35,231 nt of DNA from Bacteroidota bacterium. Lineage in GTDB: Bacteria > Bacteroidota > Bacteroidia > B-17B0 > Aurantibacillaceae. A program made the translations under genes and the position numbers. The notes below the pieces were generated by a model. It worked only from the letters and a program-made list of their open reading frames with translations, had not been told where the DNA came from and made no database searches. Location: the NCBI GenBank assembly GCA_025363015.1, contig JANYEQ010000032.1, positions 1 to 35,231 of the forward strand, read 5' to 3'. Of the stretch, positions 8,595 to 16,547 are shown one piece after another. The first letter of the stretch is position 1; the number at the start of each line of letters is the position of its first letter.

Positions 8595-10301
8595 TTATTT
8601 TTTATCTTCAATTGTTACCTGTGTAAAATCGAAATAACGCAACGCATTTGAGTAAAAGTTTTTCATACGCGTGGTTATTAAACGGCAATTGCTTTCGTAC
8701 CAAAGTGGTATTAAAGGGGCGTCGTTTATTAAAATTTGTTCAGCTTTTAAAAAGTAAACCGAAGCCGAATCTCTATTTACGGCATCGCGACCCATTTTGT
8801 AGTATTTATCAAACTCTACATTTTTATATTTTGTGGTATTTGGGTATGCTAAATGAGTGGTATCGTTGGTTACAGGTTCCCCATAAAAAATACTTAAAAA
8901 CGATTCGGGGCTAGGGTAATCGGCAACCCAGCCATAACGGTACATATCGCCTTTACCTTTAATTTGTAAATCAAATTTTTCGGCATTTGGTAATGATTCA
9001 AAGGTAATATTTACATTAATATTATTTTTTAACTGCTTTTGTATTTCGGCGGCAACGGTGTTGTTACGTGAGTTACCCGAGTTTACTAACAATTGTATTT
9101 CGGGTAAATTTTTACCATCGGGGTAACCTGCTTCTTTTAATAATTGTTTGGCTTTAGCCACATCTAAACTATAACCTTTTAAGGTATTAATTTTGTAAAA
9201 ATTAAATGTTGGCGGCACAACGCCGTATATGGCAGGGCCATAGGCTTGACCAAATAAAACACGCTCAATAATTTTATCTTTATCAATGGCATAATTTATG
9301 GCTTGCCTCAATTTTAAATTGTTTAAAGGAGCTTTGTTAGTGTTAAATAGGTAAAAAGATGAAATCATTTCGGGGCGCTGGTCTAATATAAAACGCGGCG
9401 GATTACCTTTAAATTCTGCAATATTTTGTTCAACCACTTCTTTTAATTGGCTGCTTGGCACCGAGCTTATAAAATCGTATTTGCCTGCTTGAAATTTTTG
9501 TAGAGCTTCTTCGGTTGAGCCTAAAATATCGACAATAACAGAGTCTATAAAAGGCAGGGCGTTTCCATTTTTATCTTTTGCATAATAATTTACATTTTTA
9601 TACATTGCATAATGGGTTTTGGTACTTGTTTTTTCGTCTAAAATAAAAGGACCAACGCCTACATTTGAATCTTCATTTTTTGCTTCGTAAGCTTCTTTAC
9701 AAATAATGGCTGCTACTGGGTTTGCCATTATTTCTAAAAAAATACTTGGCGAGTTTAATAAGTCAATACTAAAGGTGTAGTCATCAATAATTTTAAAACC
9801 AGTAAGTTCTATTTTTTTACCTTTACTGGCTTTGTAATATTCGTTAGCGCCTACAATTCTATCTTTACAAACCGTATGAAATTGTACGTTGCCTAACCTA
9901 TCGGTACATAATAATTCAAAGGTAAATTTTACATCTTTTGAAGTTAACTCTATCGATTTTCCAGCAATAGCACCAGTGTTTTGAAAGGTAACGCCTTTGC
10001 GTAAATAAAAAGTAATGGTTTTGCCATTGGGCGAAATTTCCCATTTTTGGGCTAAACCAGGGGTTAAACTTAAATCTTTAGGGTTAATTTTTACTAAACC
10101 TTCGTGTATTTGCGAGGCTATTAATGCTTCTATGGTAGTTGTTATTTTATGTGGAAAAATACTCAAAGGTGTCATTACTTCTGCAATTCTAATAATTTTA
10201 TTACCACCTTTATAATCGGCAATATTTGAACTACTATTTTTACAGGCGCTAAAACCACCTATTAATGCTACAATGGTAGCCCCACAAACCAAATTCTTCA
10301 T
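8595..10301 (-). CDS. oligopeptide/dipeptide ABC transporter substrate-binding lipoprotein
   Basis: A 568-residue family 5 extracellular solute-binding protein (OppA/DppA type), which binds peptides for uptake. The N-terminus MKNLVCGATIVALIGGFSAC ends in a lipobox-like FSAC, so the mature protein should be a lipoprotein. Family features include TPLSIFPHKITTTIEALIAS near the start, KDVKFTFELL, LRQAINYAIDKDKI and YRYGWVADYPSPESFLSIFY. No permease or ATPase genes of a peptide transporter are adjacent; instead the DUF5686 gene follows at 21 bp. The ATG at 10301 is preferred over the longer frame starting with TTG at 10322, which lies in a -7 promoter box. Peptide uptake fits the neighbouring dipeptidyl peptidase, though the substrate is inferred. 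Confidence 0.9.
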   Translation of the reverse strand: MKNLVCGATIVALIGGFSACKNSSSNIADYKGGNKIIRIAEVMTPLSIFPHKITTTIEALIASQIHEGLVKINPKDLSLTPGLAQKWEISPNGKTITFYLRKGVTFQNTGAIAGKSIELTSKDVKFTFELLCTDRLGNVQFHTVCKDRIVGANEYYKASKGKKIELTGFKIIDDYTFSIDLLNSPSIFLEIMANPVAAIICKEAYEAKNEDSNVGVGPFILDEKTSTKTHYAMYKNVNYYAKDKNGNALPFIDSVIVDILGSTEEALQKFQAGKYDFISSVPSSQLKEVVEQNIAEFKGNPPRFILDQRPEMISSFYLFNTNKAPLNNLKLRQAINYAIDKDKIIERVLFGQAYGPAIYGVVPPTFNFYKINTLKGYSLDVAKAKQLLKEAGYPDGKNLPEIQLLVNSGNSRNNTVAAEIQKQLKNNINVNITFESLPNAEKFDLQIKGKGDMYRYGWVADYPSPESFLSIFYGEPVTNDTTHLAYPNTTKYKNVEFDKYYKMGRDAVNRDSASVYFLKAEQILINDAPLIPLWYESNCRLITTRMKNFYSNALRYFDFTQVTIEDKK

Positions 10302-10319
10302 AAAAAACATATTATTTAA

Positions 10320-10327
10320 CAAATTTA
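10320..10327 (-). promoter_or_regulatory. Bacteroidota -7 box for the peptide-binding lipoprotein gene
   Basis: The minus strand reads TAAATTTG, an exact TAnnTTTG match, 18 bp before the ATG at 10301. No convincing TTTG is present at the expected -33 distance. It is divergent from the promoter of the gene at 10438. Confidence 0.45.
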
Positions 10328-10381
10328 GCTATATTTAATTAAAAATAATTGAAATAAAACACATTTTTTTTACAAATATAT

Positions 10382-10412
10382 TTTGATATTACAAAATAAC
10401 AACCTAATATTG
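10382..10412 (+). promoter_or_regulatory. sigma-A-type promoter of the secreted protein at 10438
   Basis: TTTG at 10382-10385, exactly 19 bp of spacer, then TAATATTG at 10405-10412 match the Bacteroidota consensus TTTG-N19-TAnnTTTG with one mismatch. Transcription would start near 10418, leaving about 20 bases before the ATG at 10438 but only about 5 before the ATG at 10423. Confidence 0.6.
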
Positions 10413-10437
10413 CACGCTAAGAATGGCAATTTTATCA

Positions 10438-11259
10438 ATGAAAAAAACTATTTTATACCTGTTTTTGTTTTTTATTACAATTAACAACACCCTTAACGCA
10501 CAAGGTGGTGTTATTATTTTAGAAGGAAACTATCAAGGAAAAAACCTGTATGTACAAAATCCTTTTCAAAGTGGTGGAGTTGGTTTTTGTGTTAACGAGG
10601 TTAAAGTTAATGGTAATATTACAACTGATGAGGTAACATCAAGTGCTTTTGAAATTGATTTAAAACCACACAAATTAAATATTGGAGATAAAGTTGAAAT
10701 TAAAATTTTTCACAAAGAAGATTGTAAACCTAAAGTATTAAACCCAGAAGTATTAAAACCAAAAAGTACCTTTGAAGTTGTAAGTATGACGGTAGATAAA
10801 GAAGGAACCGTAAAATGGACGACTAAATCTGAAACAGGTAAATTAACCTTTGCAATTGAACAATTTCGTTGGAACAAATGGGTAAAAGTAGGTGAGGTTG
10901 ATGGTACTGGAACACCAACAAGTAACGATTATTCTTTTAAAATTGTGGCACATAGTGGTAAAAATCAAATCCGTGTTCGCCAAACAGATTATAGTGGTCA
11001 GCCTCGTTTAAGTAAGCCTGTGGAGTTTATGAGCGAAGTACCAGAAATGGAATACGCCCCTCTTAAAGCAAGTAAAGATGTTAACTTCTTTTTAAAAGGT
11101 AAATCTGACAAAGCTTTAGAAACAATGTACGAAATATACGATCAATATGGTAATATTGTTAAAAAAGGTTTTGGAAGTAAAGTAGATGTAAGCAATTTAC
11201 CTAAAGGTGGTTATTTTTTAAACTTTGATAATAAAATGGGTGAGTTTGTAAAAAAATAA
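10438..11259 (+). CDS. conserved exported protein, possible T9SS type A-like C-terminus
   Basis: The 273-residue protein begins with a signal peptide (MKKTILYLFLFFITINNTLNA). The mature N-terminus GGVIILEGNYQGKNLYVQNP and the cysteines in GFCVNEV and KEDCKPKVLNPEVLKPKSTF recall a conserved Bacteroidota family without assigned function. A beta-sandwich-like segment follows (about 125-205). The last ~55 residues (YEIYDQYGNIVKKG, then VDVSNLPKGGYFLNF and a basic tail) resemble a short T9SS type A sorting domain. I chose the second ATG, 15 bp inside the frame, because it starts the signal peptide and fits the promoter at 10382-10412. A terminator hairpin follows, so the gene is probably transcribed alone. 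Confidence 0.75.
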   Translation: MKKTILYLFLFFITINNTLNAQGGVIILEGNYQGKNLYVQNPFQSGGVGFCVNEVKVNGNITTDEVTSSAFEIDLKPHKLNIGDKVEIKIFHKEDCKPKVLNPEVLKPKSTFEVVSMTVDKEGTVKWTTKSETGKLTFAIEQFRWNKWVKVGEVDGTGTPTSNDYSFKIVAHSGKNQIRVRQTDYSGQPRLSKPVEFMSEVPEMEYAPLKASKDVNFFLKGKSDKALETMYEIYDQYGNIVKKGFGSKVDVSNLPKGGYFLNFDNKMGEFVKK

Positions 11260-11281
11260 AGTAAAATTTAATAAATAATTT

Positions 11282-11309
11282 AAAGGCTGTTTTTTAACAG
11301 CCTTTTTTT
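11282..11309 (+). terminator. Rho-independent terminator
   Basis: AAAGGCTGTT at 11282-11291 pairs with AACAGCCTTT at 11296-11305 around a four-T loop and runs into a T-tract. It lies 22 bp after the stop of the exported protein gene and is the clearest intrinsic terminator in the window. Confidence 0.85.
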
Positions 11310-11380
11310 ATGCACCTTATTTTGCCAAAAAAACTAAATTTTATAAACTAAGTATTAATTGTACCTATTTTTACAAAGCA

Positions 11381-12373
11381 ATGTTTAAATTAAAAAAATA
11401 CAATTTAGTTTTTTTGGGGTTAGTAACTTACTTTGGTTTTAAAGCTCAAACTTTTGAAGTTGAACAACTAGAGCAATTATTTAGGCCCCGTATAAAAGTA
11501 GATACTAAATATATTTTTGACTCTAAATTTAAAGATACGATATCGGTTTTTAATCAAAAAGAAGCCAATGCTGTATTTACTTTTCCTATAAAAACAAAAT
11601 TAAATGCCAATGTTAAGCTCGATTTAAGTAGCCTAAAGTTAAAAGATATTTTACGAAATAGCGTTAGGCTAAAAGCATCGCAAACATTAGGTATGTTGCG
11701 TTTTAATACGCGCCAAGTAAACGTTGGTTTTGATAGTTTGCCTTTAAAAAATAATTATACTATTGCTGCGGGTATACTAGGTGCTTCGCTTACAAAAAAA
11801 TATCGTATCTTGTTTTATAGTGCCAATATTGCCTTTGCTGAACAGGATAAAACCATAAATAAAGCTACGCCACGTTTTAGTGGTTTAATTGGACAATTAC
11901 ACATTAGAGGTTTAAAAAATAATTTTTTTTATGGCATTGCAACAAGTTATAGTGATGGTTTGTTTTTAGCCGCACCTTTTTTTGGTGGTAGCCAACCTAT
12001 TGGTAAAAATTTTGTATTTAATTATACGTTGCCTGTGCAGGTTAATTTACAATATAAAAATAACCGTACCTTGTTAACTGCGGGCATTACTGCAGATGGT
12101 TATAGAACAGGTATAAACTATAATACAAAGCGCGTAAATGTAAATTACACTTCGGGGCTTTGTTATACAAATTTACGTTATAAGTTTAGTAAAACGTTTA
12201 TAGCTAAAGCAGAAGTAGGCTATGTGTTTTATCAAAATTGGCGATATACAAAAAACGATTTTGTACGCACAAATTTTATGATAAACAATGGGGTTTATGC
12301 CCAAGTTGGCTTTAGTATTTTATTTGGCCAAACCATTTGGGAAAAAGCACTTGACTGGATTGTTAAGGGATAG
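11381..12373 (+). CDS. exported probable outer-membrane beta-barrel protein, function unknown
   Basis: This 330-residue protein has an N-terminal signal-like segment (MFKLKKYNLVFLGLVTYFGFKAQ) and then a chain of short alternating hydrophobic strands separated by polar turns (TKLNANVKLDLSSL, RILFYSANIAFAEQ, FVFNYTLPVQVNLQYKNNRT, FIAKAEVGYVFYQNW), as in small outer-membrane barrels. I see no catalytic or binding motif and cannot name the family; DUF6268-like proteins have a similar layout but I could not confirm a match. It converges on rpoD, whose stop is 11 bp away. Confidence 0.6.
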   Translation: MFKLKKYNLVFLGLVTYFGFKAQTFEVEQLEQLFRPRIKVDTKYIFDSKFKDTISVFNQKEANAVFTFPIKTKLNANVKLDLSSLKLKDILRNSVRLKASQTLGMLRFNTRQVNVGFDSLPLKNNYTIAAGILGASLTKKYRILFYSANIAFAEQDKTINKATPRFSGLIGQLHIRGLKNNFFYGIATSYSDGLFLAAPFFGGSQPIGKNFVFNYTLPVQVNLQYKNNRTLLTAGITADGYRTGINYNTKRVNVNYTSGLCYTNLRYKFSKTFIAKAEVGYVFYQNWRYTKNDFVRTNFMINNGVYAQVGFSILFGQTIWEKALDWIVKG

Positions 12374-12384
12374 AACTTAAATTA

Positions 12385-13248
12385 TTAACCCAAATATTGT
12401 TGTAATAATTTGCTTCGACTACTGTGGCGTAAACGGCGAATAGCTTTTTCTTTTATTTGGCGCACACGCTCACGCGTTAAATCAAATTTATCACCAATTT
12501 CTTCAAGGGTTAAGCCGTGGTTTAAGCCAATACCAAAAAATAATTTTACAACATCGCGTTCACGCTCAGTTAATGTACTTAGGGCACGGTCTATTTCTTT
12601 GCTTAAACTCTCCATCATTAAGCCGCTATCAGCCTTTGGCGAATCTAAGTTAACTAATACATCTAATAAGCTACTTTCTTCACCATTGGCAAAAGGCGCA
12701 TCCATGCTTACATGGCGACCACTTACCTTCATGGTATCGCTTACTTTATCAATGGGTAAATCTAACAGTTCGGCTAACTCTTCAGCACTTGGTTCGCGCT
12801 CAAATTCTTGCTCTAATTTACTATACGCTTTATTAATTTTATTTAAACTTCCTACTTGGTTTAATGGTAAACGTACAATACGGCTTTGCTCTGCTAATGC
12901 TTGTAAAATAGATTGACGAATCCACCAAACGGCATAACTAATAAATTTAAAACCACGGGTTTCATCAAAACGACGTGCCGCTTTTATTAAACCTAAATTG
13001 CCTTCGTTAATTAAATCGGGTAGGCTTAACCCTTGGTTTTGATATTGTTTTGCTACCGAAACCACAAAACGTAAATTTGCACGTGTTAATTTTTCTAAGG
13101 CAGATTGATCGCCATCTTTAATTTTTTTTGCTAAAACAACTTCTTCTTCGGCAGTAATTAATTCTTCGCGACCAATTTCTTGTAAATATTTATCAAGCGA
13201 AGCACTTTCGCGATTGGTTATGGATTTGGTTATTTTGAGTTGTCTCAT
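12385..13248 (-). CDS. rpoD: primary RNA polymerase sigma factor (RpoD/SigA)
   Basis: At 287 residues this is the short primary sigma typical of Bacteroidota, lacking region 1.1. Region 1.2 is [12 protein letters not shown] at 17-28. Region 2 spans about 55-125 with [33 protein letters not shown] and the -10 recognition/melting helix [15 protein letters not shown]. Region 3 covers about 130-205, and region 4.2 ends with [20 protein letters not shown] followed by EKAIRRLRH, the -35-element helix-turn-helix. It reads the TTTG/TAnnTTTG promoters found in this window. Its own promoter probably lies in the 118 bp gap behind it, where the minus strand has TACCTTCG. Confidence 0.97.
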   Translation of the reverse strand: MRQLKITKSITNRESASLDKYLQEIGREELITAEEEVVLAKKIKDGDQSALEKLTRANLRFVVSVAKQYQNQGLSLPDLINEGNLGLIKAARRFDETRGFKFISYAVWWIRQSILQALAEQSRIVRLPLNQVGSLNKINKAYSKLEQEFEREPSAEELAELLDLPIDKVSDTMKVSGRHVSMDAPFANGEESSLLDVLVNLDSPKADSGLMMESLSKEIDRALSTLTERERDVVKLFFGIGLNHGLTLEEIGDKFDLTRERVRQIKEKAIRRLRHSSRSKLLQQYLG

Positions 13249-13268
13249 GCTAAAAAAGATTAAGAAGA

Positions 13269-13276
13269 CGAAGGTA
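13269..13276 (-). promoter_or_regulatory. candidate -7 box of rpoD
   Basis: The minus strand reads TACCTTCG, one mismatch from TAnnTTTG, 20 bp before the rpoD start at 13248. A good -33 TTTG at 19 bp is not present, so the call is tentative. Confidence 0.3.
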
Positions 13277-13366
13277 CAAAAAAAAACTGATTTTTTTAAA
13301 CAAATTGTTTAAAATATATGTTTATTGGCTAAAAACAGGGCTATTTTGTTAAAAAAGGAGTTAGTA

Positions 13367-14929
13367 TTACTTTTTTAATAACACAAAATTTTTATTTTTT
13401 TCTATATCTAATTTTCCAATATCTGATATAATCATTTCTTCGTTATAGTTTTGATAACCTATACTGCTGATAGATATTTTAAAGTTGCCAGCGGGTAAGC
13501 TAATAATGTATTTACCAGTTTTAGAGTTTGGTGCAAAGGTATATTCTTCGTTTTTATTTTTATTGGTAGCAATTATTTGTATAGTATAGTTTTTTGGTTG
13601 CGTTGTAGCAAGCGTATCTCCTAAAAAAACTTTACCGGTGTAAATTTTAGTAATTTGTTCGTTTTCGTTAAACTTTATGCGATAAATGTCTAAATCGCCA
13701 AAGCCGCCTGGTCTAAAGGCACTAATGTAGGCCACACGATTATCAGGAGTTACACAAATACTTCTGTCATCATCGGTTGAGTTTACGGGGTAACCCAAAT
13801 TTTCGGGTTTAGTATAGGTATTTTCTTCGGGATTCCAAGTAGTTTTAAACAAATCGTAACCGCCCATACTATTGTGTCCTTCGCTGGCAAAGTATAGGGT
13901 GGTGCCATCGTTGCTTAAGTATGGAAAATCTTCGTTATAATTTGTGTTAATGGTTTCGGGCAATTTTTGTGCTAAACTCCATTTACCGTTTGGTAATTTA
14001 CGGCACATATATAAATCACTTTTGGTATCTACTTTTTCTCGGCGTGCAAATATCATTAAACTTCCATCTTGGCTAAGACAACCCTCGGTTTCTATTTTTT
14101 CGTTAATTATAGGGTCGCAAATTTTTGGTTTTGGAAATTCGGTTAATAAATCTTTTCGTTGCGAAATGTATAAGTCTCCAAATTTATCAATGTGATCAAC
14201 ATACACATACATTTCTAATCCATCAGATTTTAGGCCTACCACTTGTTCATCTAGGGCACTATTTATAGTACGTCCAGCGTTTAGGGCTTTTGTCCATTTA
14301 CCGTTTTCAACTTTACTATAATAAATATCGCTACTATGGTAGCCATCAATTTCTACTTTTTTTCCACCAAGATTATCTTTTCGGCGAGATGTAAACGCTA
14401 AAAAAGTTTCGTCGGCATTTATAAAGGGGTAGTAATCTGGCTCATCGCTATTAATCTCTTTCCCTAAGTTTTGAAACGTAACGTTTGATGGCTGCGCCAT
14501 TAACTGTTGTGCGTTTTTACATTGTTGTATGTAGCGCGCCACTTCATCTTCGCGTTTTGGTTTTAGTTCAATAAACTTTCTAAAGGCTGTAAGTGCTTCT
14601 TCTATTTTATTATTTAGGTGATAGGCTCTACCTAAGTCAATCCAAGCTTCTTCGTCGCATTTTGGTTCTTTGGTATAATCTTCTAAATATTTTATTGCTT
14701 CTTGCCTATTAATTTTTGTGTTTAAGTAACATACGCCTATTTTATATTTTATTTTTTTTATGGTAGCGTCTTTTTTAAATTCGGATAAATAAATAGGGAT
14801 GGCCATTATATAGTTTTTGTGCCCAAAGTGTTCGTCGGCATCATCAATGGTAGGCTTTGTAGATTTACTTTGCGAAAATGTTTGCAAAGAAATAAAGATA
14901 AAAATTAGTATTTTAAAAAATTTATGCAT
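13367..14929 (-). CDS. exported TPR and PD40 beta-propeller protein without OmpA domain
   Basis: The 520-residue protein has a signal peptide (MHKFFKILIFIFISLQTFSQ), a helical TPR region at about 30-145 (HFGHKNYIMAIPIY, EAWIDLGRAYHLNNKIEEAL), then PD40/WD40-like propeller blades at about 150-400 (INADETFLAFTSRR, LSQDGSLMIFARRE, LSNDGTTLYFASEGHNSMGG, VTPDNRVAYISAFRPGGFGD). A carboxypeptidase-regulatory-like Ig domain closes the protein (TGKYIISLPAGNFKISISSI). This is the architecture of the T9SS protein PorE and its relatives, but the peptidoglycan-binding OmpA domain that ends those proteins is absent. It follows the two rhomboid genes by 40 bp on the same strand. A role at the cell surface or in T9SS is inferred only from architecture. 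Confidence 0.8.
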   Translation of the reverse strand: MHKFFKILIFIFISLQTFSQSKSTKPTIDDADEHFGHKNYIMAIPIYLSEFKKDATIKKIKYKIGVCYLNTKINRQEAIKYLEDYTKEPKCDEEAWIDLGRAYHLNNKIEEALTAFRKFIELKPKREDEVARYIQQCKNAQQLMAQPSNVTFQNLGKEINSDEPDYYPFINADETFLAFTSRRKDNLGGKKVEIDGYHSSDIYYSKVENGKWTKALNAGRTINSALDEQVVGLKSDGLEMYVYVDHIDKFGDLYISQRKDLLTEFPKPKICDPIINEKIETEGCLSQDGSLMIFARREKVDTKSDLYMCRKLPNGKWSLAQKLPETINTNYNEDFPYLSNDGTTLYFASEGHNSMGGYDLFKTTWNPEENTYTKPENLGYPVNSTDDDRSICVTPDNRVAYISAFRPGGFGDLDIYRIKFNENEQITKIYTGKVFLGDTLATTQPKNYTIQIIATNKNKNEEYTFAPNSKTGKYIISLPAGNFKISISSIGYQNYNEEMIISDIGKLDIEKNKNFVLLKK

Positions 14930-14969
14930 TAATAATTAAGCAACTAATATAGGGATTTATAGTAAAACA

Positions 14970-15800
14970 TTACTTTTTTTGCGATAATTTAAATAATTCG
15001 TCTTTTTCGTTTTTGGTTAAACTATCGTAACCGCTTTTTGATATTTTTTCTAGGAGTTGATTCATACGTTGTTCGCTTATAACTTTGTTTTCGTGATATA
15101 GTTCATCTTTAGTTTTGTTATAAGACACTACTTTTAAAGGCTTATGTTTAGTTTTATGTAAAAACGAAAAATTAAATAAATCAACGCCTTGTTTTAAATT
15201 ATAGCCGTATAGTAAGCCAAAGGCTGCACCACCTATGTGTGCAATTTTACCACCAGTGTTTAGCGAAAAATCAATAACTGTACTTAATACAAACGTTAGG
15301 GCTGCAAAATATTTATAAGGCATATTTATAATGCCCCACAAGGCAACATTATAATTGGGCGCATAAACTGCCATTACCATAACTATACCCAATACCGATG
15401 CTGATGCGCCTAATAAATAAGAATGCCCAAATGCACTTGGAGAAATAACGCCAAGAACCAATAGTAAAGCGGCGCCAAAAAGCCCACTCATTACATACAC
15501 ATAAATTAATTTAGCCTCGCCTAAAATTAAAAAAAACAATTGTGCCGAAAAATAAAATAATAACATATTAAAAAATACATGACCTAACGATGCGTGGGTA
15601 AACATATAGGTAAACAGTGTCCATATTTTAAATACAAAATCGGTTCCGCCAATGGGTAACATTAAATAGTCTAAAACATTTAAGTGTAAAATGTGAATAG
15701 AAATATTTGCCATTAAAAATATGGCAACATTTATTATTATTAGTTGTGCTAATTTACCTTGTTGCTGAAAAGTTTGTGCTATTTTTTGAAGAAAGTTCAT
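14970..15800 (-). CDS. rhomboid family intramembrane serine protease (second copy)
   Basis: This 276-residue membrane protein has six or so hydrophobic segments. The catalytic dyad is present: Ser133 in GASASVLG and His188 in AHIGGAAFG. FTHASLGHVFFNMLLFYFSA matches the rhomboid HxxxN signature region. After the last membrane segment there is a ~80-residue basic cytosolic tail (KTKHKPLKVVSYNKTKDELY ... LTKNEKDELFKLSQKK) that the other copy lacks. It starts 9 bp after the first rhomboid gene, so the two are co-translated. Substrates are unknown; rhomboids cut membrane-anchored proteins. Confidence 0.9.
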   Translation of the reverse strand: MNFLQKIAQTFQQQGKLAQLIIINVAIFLMANISIHILHLNVLDYLMLPIGGTDFVFKIWTLFTYMFTHASLGHVFFNMLLFYFSAQLFFLILGEAKLIYVYVMSGLFGAALLLVLGVISPSAFGHSYLLGASASVLGIVMVMAVYAPNYNVALWGIINMPYKYFAALTFVLSTVIDFSLNTGGKIAHIGGAAFGLLYGYNLKQGVDLFNFSFLHKTKHKPLKVVSYNKTKDELYHENKVISEQRMNQLLEKISKSGYDSLTKNEKDELFKLSQKK

Positions 15801-15809
15801 TGATAAATT

Positions 15810-16547
15810 TTAATAAAACTGTTGTTTATTTTTGCGCCAAATTAATACTAAAACTACACCTACTAGTAAACCACCAATATGTGCAAAGTGGGCTACATTA
15901 TCGCCTGGGTTATTTCGTATACCCGAAAATATTTCGAAAGCACCATAGCCAATTACTAACCATTTTGCTTTTACAGGAATAAAAAAGTATAAATACAACA
16001 TAGTATTTGGAAATAACATGCCAAACGCACCCAACAAACCAAATAGTGAGCCAGAAGCACCTACTACAACGCTATTTTTTAATAAAGCCGCTTTATAATC
16101 AATTAATTTTGCAACGTAGGTTATATCGGTTTTAAATGTATCTATTTCTAAATTTATTTCTGTTAAGGTATGTTGTATTTCAAAATGCATAATTACATAT
16201 TGCGCCAAAGCAGCACCCAAACCTGTAGCAATGTAAAAAATTAAATAGCGTTTTGCGCCCCACACATTTTCTAACATTTGCCCAAACATATATACGCCAA
16301 TCATATTAAATAAAATGTGGGAAAAATTTTGACTATCGTGCATAAAAATATACGTAATAAATTGATGAGGTTTAAACTCAGGGGCTAAATAATAATGCAA
16401 ACCAAAATAATCGGTTAAATCTATGTTTTTAGTTTGTTTTAATAAAATAGTAGCTACATACATTAATACGTTTATAATAATAATGTTTTTGGTTACTGGG
16501 GGTAAGTGTCCAAAACTATTTGGGCGATATTGGTTATTAAAACTCAT
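15810..16547 (-). CDS. rhomboid family intramembrane serine protease (first copy)
   Basis: A 245-residue rhomboid with the dyad Ser165 (GASGSLFG) and His223 (AHIGGLLVG). The segment SHILFNMIGVYMFGQMLENVWGAKR carries the usual HxxxN and WG.(K/R)R features. A ~40-residue loop between about residues 120 and 160 (EIQHTLTEINLEIDTFKTDI) is longer than in the neighbour. Its ATG overlaps the mutL stop by one base (TAATG), which indicates translational coupling with mutL. Tandem rhomboid genes behind mutL are, as I recall, a recurring order in Bacteroidota. Confidence 0.92.
   Translation of the reverse strand: MSFNNQYRPNSFGHLPPVTKNIIIINVLMYVATILLKQTKNIDLTDYFGLHYYLAPEFKPHQFITYIFMHDSQNFSHILFNMIGVYMFGQMLENVWGAKRYLIFYIATGLGAALAQYVIMHFEIQHTLTEINLEIDTFKTDITYVAKLIDYKAALLKNSVVVGASGSLFGLLGAFGMLFPNTMLYLYFFIPVKAKWLVIGYGAFEIFSGIRNNPGDNVAHFAHIGGLLVGVVLVLIWRKNKQQFY

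Noticed and set aside
12410-12916. 168-codon plus-strand frame opposite rpoD
   Set aside because: Antisense shadow of a highly conserved gene with no family resemblance.
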